Position numbers and translations under genes: made by a program. Positions 10,401 through 22,020 of a DNA stretch of 64,000 bases are shown one piece after another (within the stretch, counting starts at the first letter, position 1; the number at the start of each line of letters is the position of its first letter). The notes beneath the pieces are model-generated. The model did not search any database, was not told where the DNA came from, and was given only the letters and a program-made list of their open reading frames with translations. The stretch is from assembly GCA_039090855.1 (NCBI GenBank), contig CM077001.1:120654922-120718921 (forward strand), written 5' to 3'. The DNA is from Macrothele yani (lineage: Eukaryota > Arthropoda > Arachnida > Araneae > Macrothelidae).

Positions 10401-12393
10401 TTTGTTGCTCGTGTTTGCCTCAAAGTGGCAAATATTTCGATCTTGCACCAACAAACCATTCCCAGAAAATTTTATTCAACTGACTATCCCAGCCTCTTCA
10501 TTTCCCGCATTTTTCTCTTCTTTCAGTTAATTATCTTAACGCCAATGTTCTGTTGTCTCGCATTTTCGCTTTAAAATGCCATAAATTTGTATGTTTCTGG
10601 CATTGAAATTCTCTGCCACGTACTACTCACACTCTTTCTATTTCGTGCATTTCAATAACTTTGACTGTTGTAGCCAAATCGAGAATGCTATTCGTTGGGG
10701 CCGTGGTAAGAGGCAAGCGAACGAACTCAAACCCAGCAAGCAAAGCTTGTGAAGGATCATCTGAATAAATGAATTGTAAGAACGAACACATTATTTATGA
10801 TAAAATATAATAATGCTGAACAGTATGCTACTTTTTCACAAAGAAAAAAGACTGTACAAAGCCCAAGAAGGCGACAGAAGGTTCGAGAACAATTTTTCGA
10901 TGTCGAGAGCTTCAGACAAAGAATCTAAGTTTCTCACGCCTTAGAAAGAGATAGGCCTTTCCAACGAACTGATAACATCTTCAAATACACCGCGACTTTC
11001 GCTGTACATTGTCAGCGTCGCACAGACGCCTAAAAGTCTGGAAAACCAGCCATTCACCTTTGTGTAGATATAACAATGTATATTGTGTTATTGTAAGAAT
11101 GTACTTCGGCGGTAGGATTACTTTCTCAAAGGGTACACTTCCTAATGGATAGATCTGACGGTCCGCAGGCACACGAAAGGTGGGATTAAAACCCATCAGT
11201 TAAGTACGCCTCGCCGACGACAGGGATTAGCAGACGCGTGACCTCAAAGGTAGAACGTGGGGCAAGAGAAGAGTGCCACGTCAGCAGGTCGGCGCCGGGG
11301 CTTCGCGCATGCGTAGCGGGGAGGAGGTGAGGAGAGCACCTCCTCACTTCCTCGTCAGCAGGTCGGCGCCGGGGAGGAGGTGAGGAACCTGTTAGTCAGT
11401 CTGCTTTCGTCTAGCGGAGAGAGTAGTTCTCCGGTAAGGGGACGCGAAGCGTGTTTCTTTTTTTGTGTGTGGTGAGCAGACGGACGCTCACGATATACGG
11501 AGGTCCGAGGCTCAGGAGGAGGTTAGCCAGCGCACTATCTTTGGGGAGATAGGGCTTTTGGTTGCAGCGGTACAGGTCCCGGTCAGGGAATCCCGCTTGC
11601 GTTATAGATATTCCTCAAATAGCAAGTCAAATGTTAGTACTGGCTAAGATTGAATCCGTAACGACAGCGAAGCACAGTGTAGGCTAATCATAGTATTCTC
11701 AGAGATACAGATCTATACCTAATAGTAGGTAGATTCTCTCTGGAACGTCCACGCCGAAAGCTAGGACTTAGATATTTTTCTTCGGAAGTGATTCTCCTAG
11801 ATTTCATGTCTACACGAATGTCAGATCTAATCCTTAGTGAAACCCGATGCTAGAGGAAGATTAATCCACCGCCGTCGGAACCTAACATTATTTAATGAAT
11901 GTTTGTGTTGTATTGATAAATAATCTCGAGATCCTTATATCTTGGTTGTGATTATTATACTGTTCGTTCAGCTGTTTCGATCCGCCTTCCTGGATCACAG
12001 ATTTCATAACAAAGTGGTTAAGGCTTCGTTTGTTCGCCCGAATAGAGTTTAGGGAGTGTTCCGGAGAAACAGAAACGCTTCCTTGTGTCTGTGAGGAGCA
12101 CCTAAAACGTGGACGCCTCACAGTCATAAGTAGGAGGCGGAGCCACGGCACGTGACCAGTACTTTCGCTCTCACATGAATGTTAAGAGAATTAAATCGGA
12201 GCATATCGTTGAAATCTGTACAAAACTGCCAACTATGAAGACTTTGGACTTTGCAGAGCAACACTGGTCATATGTACTAAACCTGAGTTAATCTCTTTCT
12301 CTTTAATTATGCCATCTTCAACCCCAAGCAAATTTGTTCCGTGAGAATGAATCATTACACTTTATCTTGCAATGGTTTATATTCAGTTAAAAT
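10401..12393. other. Unassigned sequence with a GC-rich duplicated patch
   Basis: No convincing gene. At 11270-11400 the 19-base word GTCAGCAGGTCGGCGCCGG occurs twice, about 75 bases apart, in CpG-rich DNA. Between the copies, GTGAGGA and TCCTCAC can pair into a hairpin. This could be a promoter-like part of an LTR or a host promoter; the sequence does not decide. Confidence 0.3.
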
Positions 12394-12624
12394 ATCAAAC
12401 AGAAGTAATCGCCCTTTCCACGTTTACAACTTAGTCATAGAAAAATTCTCATCGGCCGCCACCGGGAATCGAACCCAGGGTCTTCCAGTTACGCGCCGGA
12501 CATGCTACCACTGCACCACAGGCGCGTAACTGGAAGACCCTGGGTTCGATTCTCGGTGGCGGCCGATGATAATTTTTCCGTGACTCACTTATAAACGTGG
12601 AAAGGGCGATGACTTCTGTTTGAT
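12394..12624. repeat. Foldback element with tRNA-like arms
   Basis: Arms of about 100 bases at 12394-12504 and 12522-12624 are near-perfect reverse complements. The left arm holds a complete minus-strand tRNA-like sequence (B-box reads GGGTTCGATTCCC on that strand), and the right arm holds its plus-strand 3' half. Outside the tRNA parts, the outer arms carry AACAGAAGT and GCCCTTTCCACGT. The short loop is the tRNA 5' part. No protein is encoded. Confidence 0.85.
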
Positions 12625-14485
12625 GTTCCTAATCCACGTCTATAGTGTGTATCAGTTAAAATACTTGAATGCTCGGGAAAATTTTGGAACTTTCCATTGT
12701 TATTATTGTTATAGGGTGCAGCCTAACTTGTGGAAAATTTTTATATTTCATTTATGCGGTAAATTTGTGTTTCGATGTAACTGCAAGGCGACACTCATAG
12801 TTATAATTAATTACGGTAATTGATCCTCTAATTTGTTCATCACTGCCATTGTTAAAATTTGTTCATTATTTGAAAAGTGCATAATTCGTAGCCTTCTGGC
12901 AAACGAGAATTGTGAAAGGCCACATGGCAACAGACCATCTCTATTTCGGACTCATAGCAACAGTCTTGTGCATTTTCAACTCTAACGAAAGTCTGCAAAG
13001 CTCACCCCCAAAATTCCCTCTGGAAGCCAAGAGACATTCGGTGGTTGCAGTTTTCTCCGAACTGAACGGGATAAGGGAGAATCGACTACCACCCACAGTT
13101 GAAAACAAGGTGATAAATCCCTTTTCAAGTGGCTAAGAGAAGAGCTGTGACAGGACAAAGAGGAGAGAAACGAGGAGAAGAGAAAAACAAGCGGCGTGGC
13201 ATTCTCAGGACGGTGGCAAAGCCAGACACACGCACGAGAACAGCACCAGCGAGCTGCATGGAACCTAGGCCTGAGAGCTGACCGCTGGGAGAGCTCGGAA
13301 AAGAAGAGAGAAGCAAGTAAGGAGGGCTATGAATGATCCCCTCTTAAACGAGGACATCTCAGTCCTTTGGACTTCTCGACCGATACTAGGTCGACATTAG
13401 TGCACTTTTGCCTAGGCTGTCTATATACCTACGAAAACAGGCAGGATATTTCTTGCCACTTCTCTGCGCTGAGGACCTCAGACAACGGTTGCCAAGGTAT
13501 GTGGTCTTTACATGAACATTTGCTCACGACTTACAAGTGCCGTCGGACAGTGAACAGCGAATAGAACTCTGTCCCCTGTGAAAGGGAGTACGCACGACAG
13601 CGGAGACCTCCAACACATTTTATTCGTGATTTTTATTTGTGTTATGGCCATAAGTTTTAAGAGCTCTTCCCTGCTAATTTGGCGTCAAGCCTATGCAGGT
13701 GTGTGTAATGGTATAGAGATATATATAGCTTATAATTAAACTGCGGCAGTCATGATAATTACGGTATCATTTTAATTGCTGGTACCCACGCTCGTACTCA
13801 ATTATCGTTTTCTAAAGTGTGTATTTAAATGTTTTTGGTAATCTCTCACATATGTTTCCTTCGCTCTATTTGTTTATTGTGCATACTAGAATTTCATCAG
13901 TGAACAGTGTTTGAATAAGTGTTAATTGTTAAATCAGAGTTAGTTAAATCAGTGTTATCGTTTAATCAGTGATAAAGTGTTTAAATCATTGTGCATAATT
14001 AAGCTGCCGATAGAGCAGCCCACCATACATTCATCTCAGCAGATTTTTGTGCCACTTCATGGATAAAGGTGGCAGTGTATATGATATAACGTTGGATATT
14101 AAATGTCAAGCGTACGTGAAATGAGCGTTGGGTATCTTTTCGAGTGGGTGTGTGCGTTGCTGTGATTTTCGGTAGATTGGGACGTGCTGGAGTTAAATCC
14201 AGGCATCCACGCCCAATCGCGGTACGGGTTTTGCGGGAAGTTAATAATTAATTTGTTATAATTAATTATGGGAGGTCATTATTAATTATTGGAATCAGAT
14301 AATTAATTTGTTGTCGCAGAATTTTCGGTTGTCAACGCAAGTAGGAAAACTCCTTGCTAGCCCCTAGCAGCAGAGGAGGAGAGCAAAATTTTTGACAAAA
14401 TTTTCTTTAGTTTTTTTTTATTTTTATTTAGATATTTATTTTTTTTTTCGGTGGAGATATCGGGTGCTTCACTGCAGGCGATACT
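12625..14485. other. Unassigned sequence, possible LTR remnant
   Basis: No domain is recognisable in the short frames at 12912-13136, 13125-13316 and 13367-13564. The stretch ends at the LTR-like junction at 14486. Confidence 0.25.
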
Positions 14486-14504
14486 TCACCTGGTGCCGCG
14501 GCCA
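14486..14504 (+). other. Second possible LTR end and primer binding site
   Basis: Same 19-base sequence as 5117-5135, again after a T-rich run. No coding sequence follows. Confidence 0.35.
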
Positions 14505-15145
14505 CATCAGCCTGTAAAGGTAAGATCCAACATTATAGGTTGATTTACAGTCTTGCCATTTCCTTTTCCGCGTTAGACAGGTTAAATAGTACGTAATTTT
14601 CTATCTTTCATTTCGGGATAAAAAAAAAAAAAAGTTCCGTTTTATATAGATTCCGTTTTAAATAGGTTTTACTCTATTAGGGAGTGTCCATATCTATCAA
14701 GAAAAATAGCCTTGAGTTATGCTACGAATACCTTGAGCCTTCCCAAAAGGGCAACGCAATGCGCTTTGCGTGAGAAGGAATAATATTCGCTTACTTTATA
14801 AGTACGCCGAGAGTGAACTTAACTATTTCCGAATGACCAGTTAAAGGTGATGGCATACTCTAAGGGTGCCTTTCAACGACAATATCAGTGAATGAGTATT
14901 CCAGCATTAGCCAATAATATAACATCGGAATTGCGATTATAATATAACTTTTAATTTAAATGTGGAAGAGAGTTGTCGATACGATACCATACGATGATGG
15001 ACTTTAAGAAAAATATTTTAAATAAATAAATGAATTAGTAAAAATGTCTAATTAAATAAATCGCGCTTTATCCCACCCTATCAATTATAAACGAATAAAT
15101 TTTATTATAGCTGGTCGAGTCTGCGCTAGCGCAAGGCTCTTTGCA
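14505..15145. other. AT-rich spacer
   Basis: No gene or recognised repeat. Confidence 0.4.
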
Positions 15146-15540
15146 CAAGAGTAGAAAATTTAGGGATGAGCCCTGAATGTCTCAAATGAATAAGTTGGAA
15201 AGCCTAGATAAACCTAAAAAAGTCCGCCTAACCAATTTTGAACAGGAAATGGAAAATTTTGGGGTGAGCCCAGAATGTCTCAAATGAATAAGTGAGAAAG
15301 CCTAAGATAAACGTAAAAAAGTTCGCCTAACCAATTTTGAACTGGTAATAGAAAATTTAGGGTTGAGCCCATAATGTCTCAAATGAATAAGTGGGAAAGC
15401 CTAGACAAACGTAAAACAGTCCGCCTAACCAATTTTGAACATGAAACAAAAAATTTAGGGGTGAGCCCAGAGTGTTTCAAATTAATAAGTGAAAAAGCCT
15501 AGATAAACGTAAAAAGTCCGCCTAGCCAATTCTGAACCGG
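15146..15540. repeat. About 102 bp tandem array
   Basis: Four diverged copies of a unit with AATTTAGGG, GAATGTCTCAAATGAATAAG and GTCCGCCTAACCAATTTTGA. Copies start near 15150, 15251, 15352 and 15449. Confidence 0.85.
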
Positions 15541-16795
15541 GGAATTACCAAACGACGATAGAGAGAAAACAAAATTAACTGTATGTAAAAAAAAAAAAAA
15601 AAAAAAAGAAGTTAATTTTGAACGGAGATGGTCCCCTACCCATCACAGAAGGTGCATATTAAGAGGAGATTAATGTCTCCTTGAAAAACCCACATTTTTT
15701 ATGTTTGCGAATCGTTTCTCTGTCGGTCATTTTGGCATTGGTCACTTAAATTCTCTGGAAATATTCGTCTGTGCCCACAGCAATGAAGGAAAAATGCTGT
15801 TAGCTTACTTTTATCTTGCATATTTATGAAACTACCAACGAGTTACGTTGCCAATGAAAAGGAATGATGGTCACTTTTCTCGAAATGCTAGAATTAGCAA
15901 ATGACCTGGTGGAGTAATTCGTGGCATTTAATTTTTTATTTTTATTGGAATAGTTAGCGAGAAACTGTTGAACAATAAATAATTCTGAAAATACAGTAAA
16001 ATACTTTTGAATGGAAATGTGTGCTCGGGATCATTCTAGCATTGGTTACGGAAATTTTGGGAACTGACCATACCTATAAAGAAAAAAGTGTTGGTCACTC
16101 AATCTCTAGAACTCGGATTATTTAGAAAATTCTCAGCGAGTGACTGAGGAATATTGGTTACTTGTCTTGAAAACACCTTGGCTTTGAATTCATGAGTGAC
16201 TAATTAAAAATGAATTCTACTCACTTAATCAGAGGATGCCTAAACTCTGAATGTAGTAGCGAGAAAATATTCCAATGTAACTTTTTGCAGTGATATACCT
16301 TTGAATAGTAATATGGTCCAGGGATTATTCTAGCACCTGCCAATCAGACTACAAAAGTATTAGGCAGAAATATGCGAAAATGTTGACCATATCGATCATG
16401 CATTCAAAGATCCCATCTTTCCCTGCTTTCAGCGGGAGCATGTAGTCCTATTTGATTTAGGCAGACTCCCCTGCGTCGCTATTACTATATCATTTGGCAA
16501 CCGAACCACTTGCACACGGGAACTTGGAATGTCCAGTTGGGAAAAACACAAAGTCAAATTTTAAATTAAATGGCTTTAATCACTGAGTTAGTTTTCTCCA
16601 GACTCAGAGGCGTAATTAGGGTGAGGCAAGCGGGCCTGCTGCCCCGGGTACAGCTTAAGAGAGGGGGCCGCAAAAATCACTGATTGCAATCTGATAAAAA
16701 TTAGAATTGAAACTTTTGCACCAGTTTCTCGTATGTGTTTTTTTTTTTTATTCACCATTGTTTGTCGTTTGTCCATTTCCAGAATGTGCTTCTAA
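15541..16795. other. AT-rich sequence, no gene
   Basis: Nothing coding is recognised. Loose internal similarity (words around GACCAT, GGTCACT and AGCGAG) suggests old degraded repeats. Confidence 0.35.
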
Positions 16796-17046
16796 TTAGA
16801 GATATAATGATCCGATTTATTGGTGTCAAAGTAAGAAATCACACGAATTTGTAGACAGATCAAAATTGTAGACAGAACGTAAATTCTAATATGATAAATG
16901 AAATCATGCGTCTGTCTACAATTTTGATTCTGTATTCTCAATGTAACCGCTTGATGAAGCCGTCCGTTGACGGAGAAAGCTTGCGGAGTGAAATTCGTGT
17001 GATTTCTTACTTTGACACCAATAAATCGGATCATTATATCTCTAAT
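16796..17046. repeat. 250 bp foldback element
   Basis: Outer arms 16796-16851 and 16991-17046 are exact or near-exact reverse complements (AATTAGAGATATAATGATCC at the outer edge). A second inner inverted repeat based on GTCTGTCTACAATTTTGAT lies inside. The word ATCCGATTTATTGGTGT resembles the outer arm of the tRNA-like foldbacks at 2076 and 5870. No tRNA-like box is visible here. Confidence 0.85.
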
Positions 17047-17395
17047 TAGTTTTTCTGGTGTTAGCGTCCCACAATCTATATATGCTTCTAATGTGTTTTG
17101 TCATTTTGATAGCTTGGCAGGAGAAGGCGCAGTTTCAGCTGTTCTTGAATCCATCCAATTCACGATGAGTCAATGCCTCTGTCGATAGCTATGGGGCCTG
17201 CGGTTTCTCTTTTCTTGGCTGGAGGATGAAAGATAAGGATGTCCTTCAATTGCTAAAGATTCTCTGGGGGCTTTTTTATCAGTACTGTGACTGCAAACCA
17301 TGACTTCCAGGTGATTCGGTCCGTTTGATGTGGTACCTAAGGTTCAAACTCCGAAGCAGTGGGTAAAAGCTGTACAAACAGTCACAGTTTGATAT
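17047..17395. other. Spacer
   Basis: No gene or recognised repeat before the 72 bp array. Confidence 0.4.
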
Positions 17396-17804
17396 GATGT
17401 AAACCTTGTTTTGCTGAGCACTGTATACTTACGTCTATGTTAATGTAACTTACGTCTATGTTTATATGATGTAAACCTTGTTTTGCTGAGCAGTGTATAC
17501 TTACGTCTATTTAATGTAACTTACGTCTATGTTTATATGATGTAAACCTTGTTTTGCTGAGCAGTGTATACTTACGTCTATGTTAATGTAACTTACGTCT
17601 ATGTTTATATGATGTAAACCTTGTTTTGCTGAGCAGTGTATACTTACGTCTATGTTAATGTAAACCTTACGTCTATATTAATGTAACTTACGTCTATGTT
17701 AATATGATGTAAACCTTGTTTTGCTGAGCAGTGTATACTTACGTCTATGTCAATGTAACTTACGTCTATGTTTATATGATGTAAACCTTGTTTTGCTGAG
17801 CAGT

Positions 17805-17982
17805 TGTAACGTACCAGGAGATGTGACGTACCTGCCAGCAGGACGCACACGACATAAAGGCAGATAGGAATCAGAACAAATGTCCGCGTAGCTTAATTGG
17901 TAGAGCAACTTATTCCGGAATGAGTGGACCGGGTTCGAACCCCGGCGCGGATAAAAATGACGGAGAAATTTACTTCGTTATA
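17805..17982 (+). repeat. Left LTR of the TRIM
   Basis: 178 bp, from TGTAACG to CGTTATA. About 98% identical to the right LTR by eye. Confidence 0.88.
17883..17951 (+). tRNA. tRNA-like sequence in the left LTR
   Basis: Folds as a tRNA: a 7 bp acceptor stem (TCCGCGT with GCGCGGA), a D-arm region with A-box TAGCTTAATTGG, and a T arm CCGGG-TTCGAAC-CCCGG that is also a canonical B-box. The anticodon stem is ACTTA/TGAGT around an 8-base loop TTCCGGAA, so the isotype is unclear and a functional tRNA is doubtful. No T-run terminator follows. As a pair of internal pol III promoter boxes it looks intact. Confidence 0.7.
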
Positions 17983-17983
17983 A

Positions 17984-17994
17984 TGGCGCCCGAA
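17984..17994 (+). other. Primer binding site of the TRIM
   Basis: TGGCGCCCGAA starts one base after the left LTR. It is complementary to the 3' end expected of a tRNA-Lys with CCA. It does not match the 3' end of the tRNA-like sequence in the LTR itself. Confidence 0.75.
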
Positions 17995-18094
17995 TTATCC
18001 GGATGACCCGACCGTTCAAAATCTCGCATTGGTGTGATGTTATTTCCCCACCGCGAGATAGGAAAAATAAGAGAATCCCTTCTCCAGCACTTCG

Positions 18095-18122
18095 AAAAAA
18101 AAAAGAAAAAAGGGGGAGATGA
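18095..18122 (+). other. Polypurine tract of the TRIM
   Basis: A run of A and G broken only by one T, ending AGGGGGAGATGA directly before the right LTR. This is the expected position for the plus-strand primer. Confidence 0.75.
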
Positions 18123-18301
18123 TATAACGTACCAGGAGATGTGACGTACCTGCCAGCAGGACGCACACGACATAAAGGCAGATAGGAATCAGAACAAATG
18201 TCCGCGTAGCTTAATTGGTAGAGCAACTTATTCCGGAATGAGTGGACCCGGGTTCGAACCCCGGCGCGGATAAAAATGACGGAGAAATTCACTTCGTTAT
18301 A
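18123..18301 (+). repeat. Right LTR of the TRIM
   Basis: 179 bp, with perfect TATAACG/CGTTATA ends. It has one extra C in the T arm and one T-to-C change near the end relative to the left LTR. Confidence 0.88.
18201..18270 (+). tRNA. tRNA-like sequence in the right LTR
   Basis: Same fold and boxes as the copy at 17883-17951, with one extra C before the T stem. Conservation of both boxes in both LTRs follows from the LTRs being copied from one template. Confidence 0.7.
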
Positions 18302-18350
18302 CAGTGTATACTTACGTCTATATTAATGTAACTTACGTCTATGTTAACTA

Positions 18351-18920
18351 GTAAATTAATAATGTATATAATATGGAAAGACAGCAATATTTTATGGTTT
18401 GCCAGGGGCGCAGAAATGCCTAGATTTACGCCTCTGTACCAGACTATTGCTGTCCCCATCGTACGTATGGTTGACATTAGTATCATCACATTCCATCACT
18501 GTCTCGTTCTCATGGTCTCTCTTGGTTGAAGAACAGGCAGGCAAGAGCTAATACTTTTCTCCTGCTCGCATGGTACCACTCGCTTCTCGAATGCCGTGCT
18601 TTGCTCCTGAGATGTTTTTCAAAATCTCCTGCTTCCGGACGTGGGTTCGTTTGGCTTCCTCGTTCCGAATCTCCTCTTCTGTACTCTGTCACTGGTTTTC
18701 ACCTACCCTAAACTCTTAACGGCGTAATGCACCAAATGCCTGTGGGTAACAACTGAACTCTTTGTCGCCGGTACCCTAAAGAGCCTTCCATCAGAACGTA
18801 AAACAGTCCTACAATACATTTGGCGTCGTCCACCAAGACATAACGAGTTTACATGTAATAATAGTTTAATGAGTAAACACCGTTAGTGGTCTCCATCTCC
18901 CCAATAGTTTGCTTTATCGC
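18351..18920. other. Unassigned spacer
   Basis: No gene or recognised repeat. Confidence 0.4.
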
Positions 18921-19132
18921 TCTCATGGCACAATAGTCTAAGCGTTGGCTTTTAAACGTTCATTCGAATGGTCCCGGGTTCGAGTCCATGATGAGGCATG
19001 GGTGGTGCTTTTATGTCACGGCATTGACTCTCTCCTTTTCCCGGAACTAGTGGCTCCAAATTAGGGATGGGCGACAGCTTATAGTCATCAGCATTGCTCA
19101 TGGTGCTCTTAAACCCTTAAACAAAACACCAA
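18921..19132 (+). mobile_element. Diverged copy of the tRNA-Leu-like SINE
   Basis: Head, body and A-rich tail follow the SINE consensus (GGTTCGAGTCC-type B-box, GAGGCATGG, TTAGGGATGGGCGAC, TTAAAC) with many substitutions. No clear target duplication remains. Confidence 0.75.
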
Positions 19133-21074
19133 CAAAAATTTGTTTCGGGGATTATCTCGGTAACATCTCTTGGCACCAACCACCGCCGATTGCCTTTCAT
19201 CTTCTCACAGAAGTTCATATAGAGCACTTTGAAGAGCAACATGGTAAGATAAGAAAAGCTACTCCGATGGTGCAGTGTTCTAAGAGCTGACCATTCGTCC
19301 CAGATGGGTGCATGTTCGAATTCTGGTGAGGCATGGATGCTGTGTTTGTCTTACAGCACTGCCTCTCTGCCTTCCCTGGAACCAGTGGCTCTATATTAGG
19401 GACGGGCGACTGCTTATAGCTAGGGCAGTAATTTTATCGCGGAAAAAAAGGGCAAAATTCGCGGGGTAAATTATGAAATTACGCGAAAAATTCGCTTCCG
19501 ATGATATACACTAACATTTCCAAAAAAAAAAAAGTCTGCAAAGTTACGAAGCAGTAATACAAATGACTAGCACGTAATTAAATAAGCATTATAAGTTTTT
19601 AAGTTTTTAAAATTGATACTTACATTTATAAACCATTCAAATTCTGGCAATGTTGTCAACGCCATTACACGAGATCAAGATTTCCATTTAAGTGGACGGC
19701 ATTTTGATACATTATATTGTACATATACAGATTTTCTTCTTTAATGCTGTTTCTGTTGTCCTGTAAAACGTTTTTAAATTTAGAAAAGGATCGTTCAGCA
19801 TCGACACTGTTTGTGATTACTGACAGACAACGGATGGCGACCTTATGTAGCTTAGAAAACGACCTTCTTTCGTATTCCAGAAGTCTAGCAAACCTTCGCT
19901 GACACGAAATTCTTTTACACTAGCTTTATATGAACGAAATTCACATTTTAGTTGGTCCTCATCTTCGAACATAGGAATGCAGCTGAAAACAAACAAATCT
20001 TCGTCGTATGAAAGGTCCAAGGATTTAAATTGATCGGGATCATACACCCTACATGCTTTGAAGAAATTTGCGGCTGGCTGACAAAATCGATGCTTTTTAT
20101 CTTCAAAAAATAATGCTAATTTTTTCATAACAAGTAGATAGAGCTCTTTTTGCAGCGACGTAATCGCAGTCTTGACTCTTGCTAAGAAGACTGTTGGCGA
20201 TGTCCGACATTTCATTATATATTTTGTGCGCGGAAATTCGCTGTTTTTCAAGTAAAGTGAGCTGTCCGGAAATATACGGCGCATGAACTTCAACCTGCTT
20301 CAGATTTCCTTTTAAATCCCTATCTTGACAATACCCAATGATTTTATCCACAATACAGCTGCTAGCGTAGTCTTCTAAATGTTTACAGTGAAAAAGCACG
20401 GCCTCAAACCAACTGTTCCACCTAGTCTGCACAGGTACTGGTGGTAAGCAAGGTATTTTGCCCTTCTCTTGCAAAAATAGTCGAAAGCGTCCTTTACGAG
20501 AGAGACAAGCTGTGAAGGCACGTTTAACAGCAACTACTAAAGAGTTAACATTTTCAAATTCATTCTGTCAAATTTCGCTCAAAAGATTTAAAAGATGCGC
20601 ATTGTGGGTCTAGTACGATTCGTCCAACGACGATTGGTCCAATGCCGATTCGTCCAATAAACAATTGGTCCAAAGGTACGATTCGTCCAATGGTACGATT
20701 GGTCCAATGCCGATTCGTCCAATGGACGATTGGTCGAATTCCGTCCTATCTGTCCAAAGTGCTACTCGTGTTATAAAAATCTCAGCTGTTCTGATTTTAT
20801 CTCCGATGTTACAAGAAAGTGCCGGTAGTACAAAGAATATAAAATAATGTTACATTTCATGCGTAATATTGTGGTTACAGATTTTTATTTTTTTTACTGT
20901 CCTTGCTGCCGTATGAAGTTGCTGATGTACGAGCCGTTCAATCAACTTCAATGTTTCTCTTTTGCATGAAGTAATATAGAATACTAGTTTTCCGTTTCTG
21001 TTTGTAGCATGCAGTGGGGTTCCGCCAACTGGCCAATGGAAACGCTCTGGTCGGGTTCGGACAGAGGCCTTTTC

Positions 21075-21600
21075 ACAGTTTTTATTCTAGCGATGTCATA
21101 TTCATAACGTTTACATATCAAATCAAATTAATAATATGGAGCTTTTACTTAAGCACGAAATATTAATTCATAGGCTATAAGCCTAGGCCTTTTTAGCACT
21201 TTGTATTCTACCGATGTCATATTCATAACGTTTACATATTAAATCAAGTTAATAATATTGCGCTTTTACTTAAGCACGAAATATTAATTCCTAAGGCCTA
21301 GGCCTAGGCCTTTTTAACAGTTTTTATTCTACCGATGTCAGATTAATAATGTTTACATATCAAATTAAGTTAATAATATTGTGATTTTACTTAAACATGA
21401 AATATTAATTCATAGGCCCTAGGCCTAGACCTTTTTAAAAAAAATATTCTACTGATGTCATATTCATAACGTTTACCTATCAAAGCAAGTTAATATTGCG
21501 TTTTTACTTAAGCACGAAATATTACTTCACAGGCCCTATATCTATGCCTTTTTGACAGTTTTTATCCTACCGATGTCAGATTCATAACGTTTACCTATCA
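21075..21600. repeat. About 118 bp tandem array inside the foldback element
   Basis: Five diverged units with ACCGATGTCATATTCATAACG, AAATATTAATTCATAGGCC and CCTAGGCCT. Confidence 0.8.
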
Positions 21601-21714
21601 AGAAAACTTACTGATGTTATGCTAGTATTTTTAACTTTACTTAAACGTTAGAATATGACATCAGTAGAATAAAAAGTGTTAAAAGGCCAAGGTGCGTGTA
21701 AAGAGCTATGAAAT

Positions 21715-22020
21715 GATACGATGAGTGCCTTTTATTAGGTTTTATAACATATTTACAAATACCAAATATCTAGGTTGTAACTTAAAATCTTCTAAAAAGG
21801 CCCGCGGCCTAGGTGCCTTGCAAAGACCTGAGAAATGATACGATGAGTGCCTTTTATTAGGTTTTATAAAATGTTTACAAATACCAAATATCTAGGTTGT
21901 AACTTAAAATATTCTAAAAAGGTCCGTGCCTAGGTGCTTTGCAAACAGCTGAGAAATGCTCCATTAAGTGCCTTTTACCAGGTTTATGTAAAACGTTTAC
22001 AATTACCAAATATACGGAAA
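21715..22020. repeat. About 122 bp tandem array inside the foldback element
   Basis: Two and a half units with GAGTGCCTTTTATTAGG, ACCAAATATCTAGGTTGTA and AAAAGGCCC. A short segment at 21640-21700 links it, in inverted orientation, to the 118 bp array. Confidence 0.75.

Larger units (their letters stand above)
17805..18301 (+). mobile_element. TRIM retrotransposon with tRNA-like sequence in each LTR
   Basis: A 497 bp element with direct repeats of 178 bp (17805-17982) and 179 bp (18123-18301) that differ at three positions. Each LTR has TATAACG/CGTTATA ends, with G for A at the second base of the left copy. One base after the left LTR comes TGGCGCCCGAA (17984-17994), which matches the usual form of a primer binding site for tRNA-Lys. 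Just before the right LTR lies a purine tract (18095-18122, ending GGGGGAGATGA). The target duplication CAGT flanks it at 17801-17804 and 18302-18305. The 140 bp interior has no coding frame. Size, LTRs, binding site, purine tract and duplication together define a TRIM. The tRNA-like part of the LTR is the unusual feature; plant Cassandra elements, which carry 5S rRNA promoters, are the nearest known parallel. Confidence 0.88.
17396..18350 (+). repeat. 72 bp tandem array, split by a TRIM
   Basis: The unit begins GATGTAAACCTTGTTTTGCT and contains GAGCAGTGTATACTTACG. Copies start at 17396, 17468, 17539, 17611, 17706 and 17778; the one at 17611 is longer by about 24 bases. The array breaks in the last unit at 17804 and resumes at 18302, so it records the intact target site of the TRIM between those points. 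Confidence 0.92.

Noticed and set aside
17984..17994. Self-priming of the TRIM by the tRNA encoded in its own LTR
   Set aside because: The 3' end of that tRNA-like sequence would require a site starting TGGTCCGCGCC, whereas the site is TGGCGCCCGAA.
17883..18270. Two functional host tRNA genes
   Set aside because: They lie at the same position in two LTRs of one element, have an 8-base anticodon loop and no T-run terminator.
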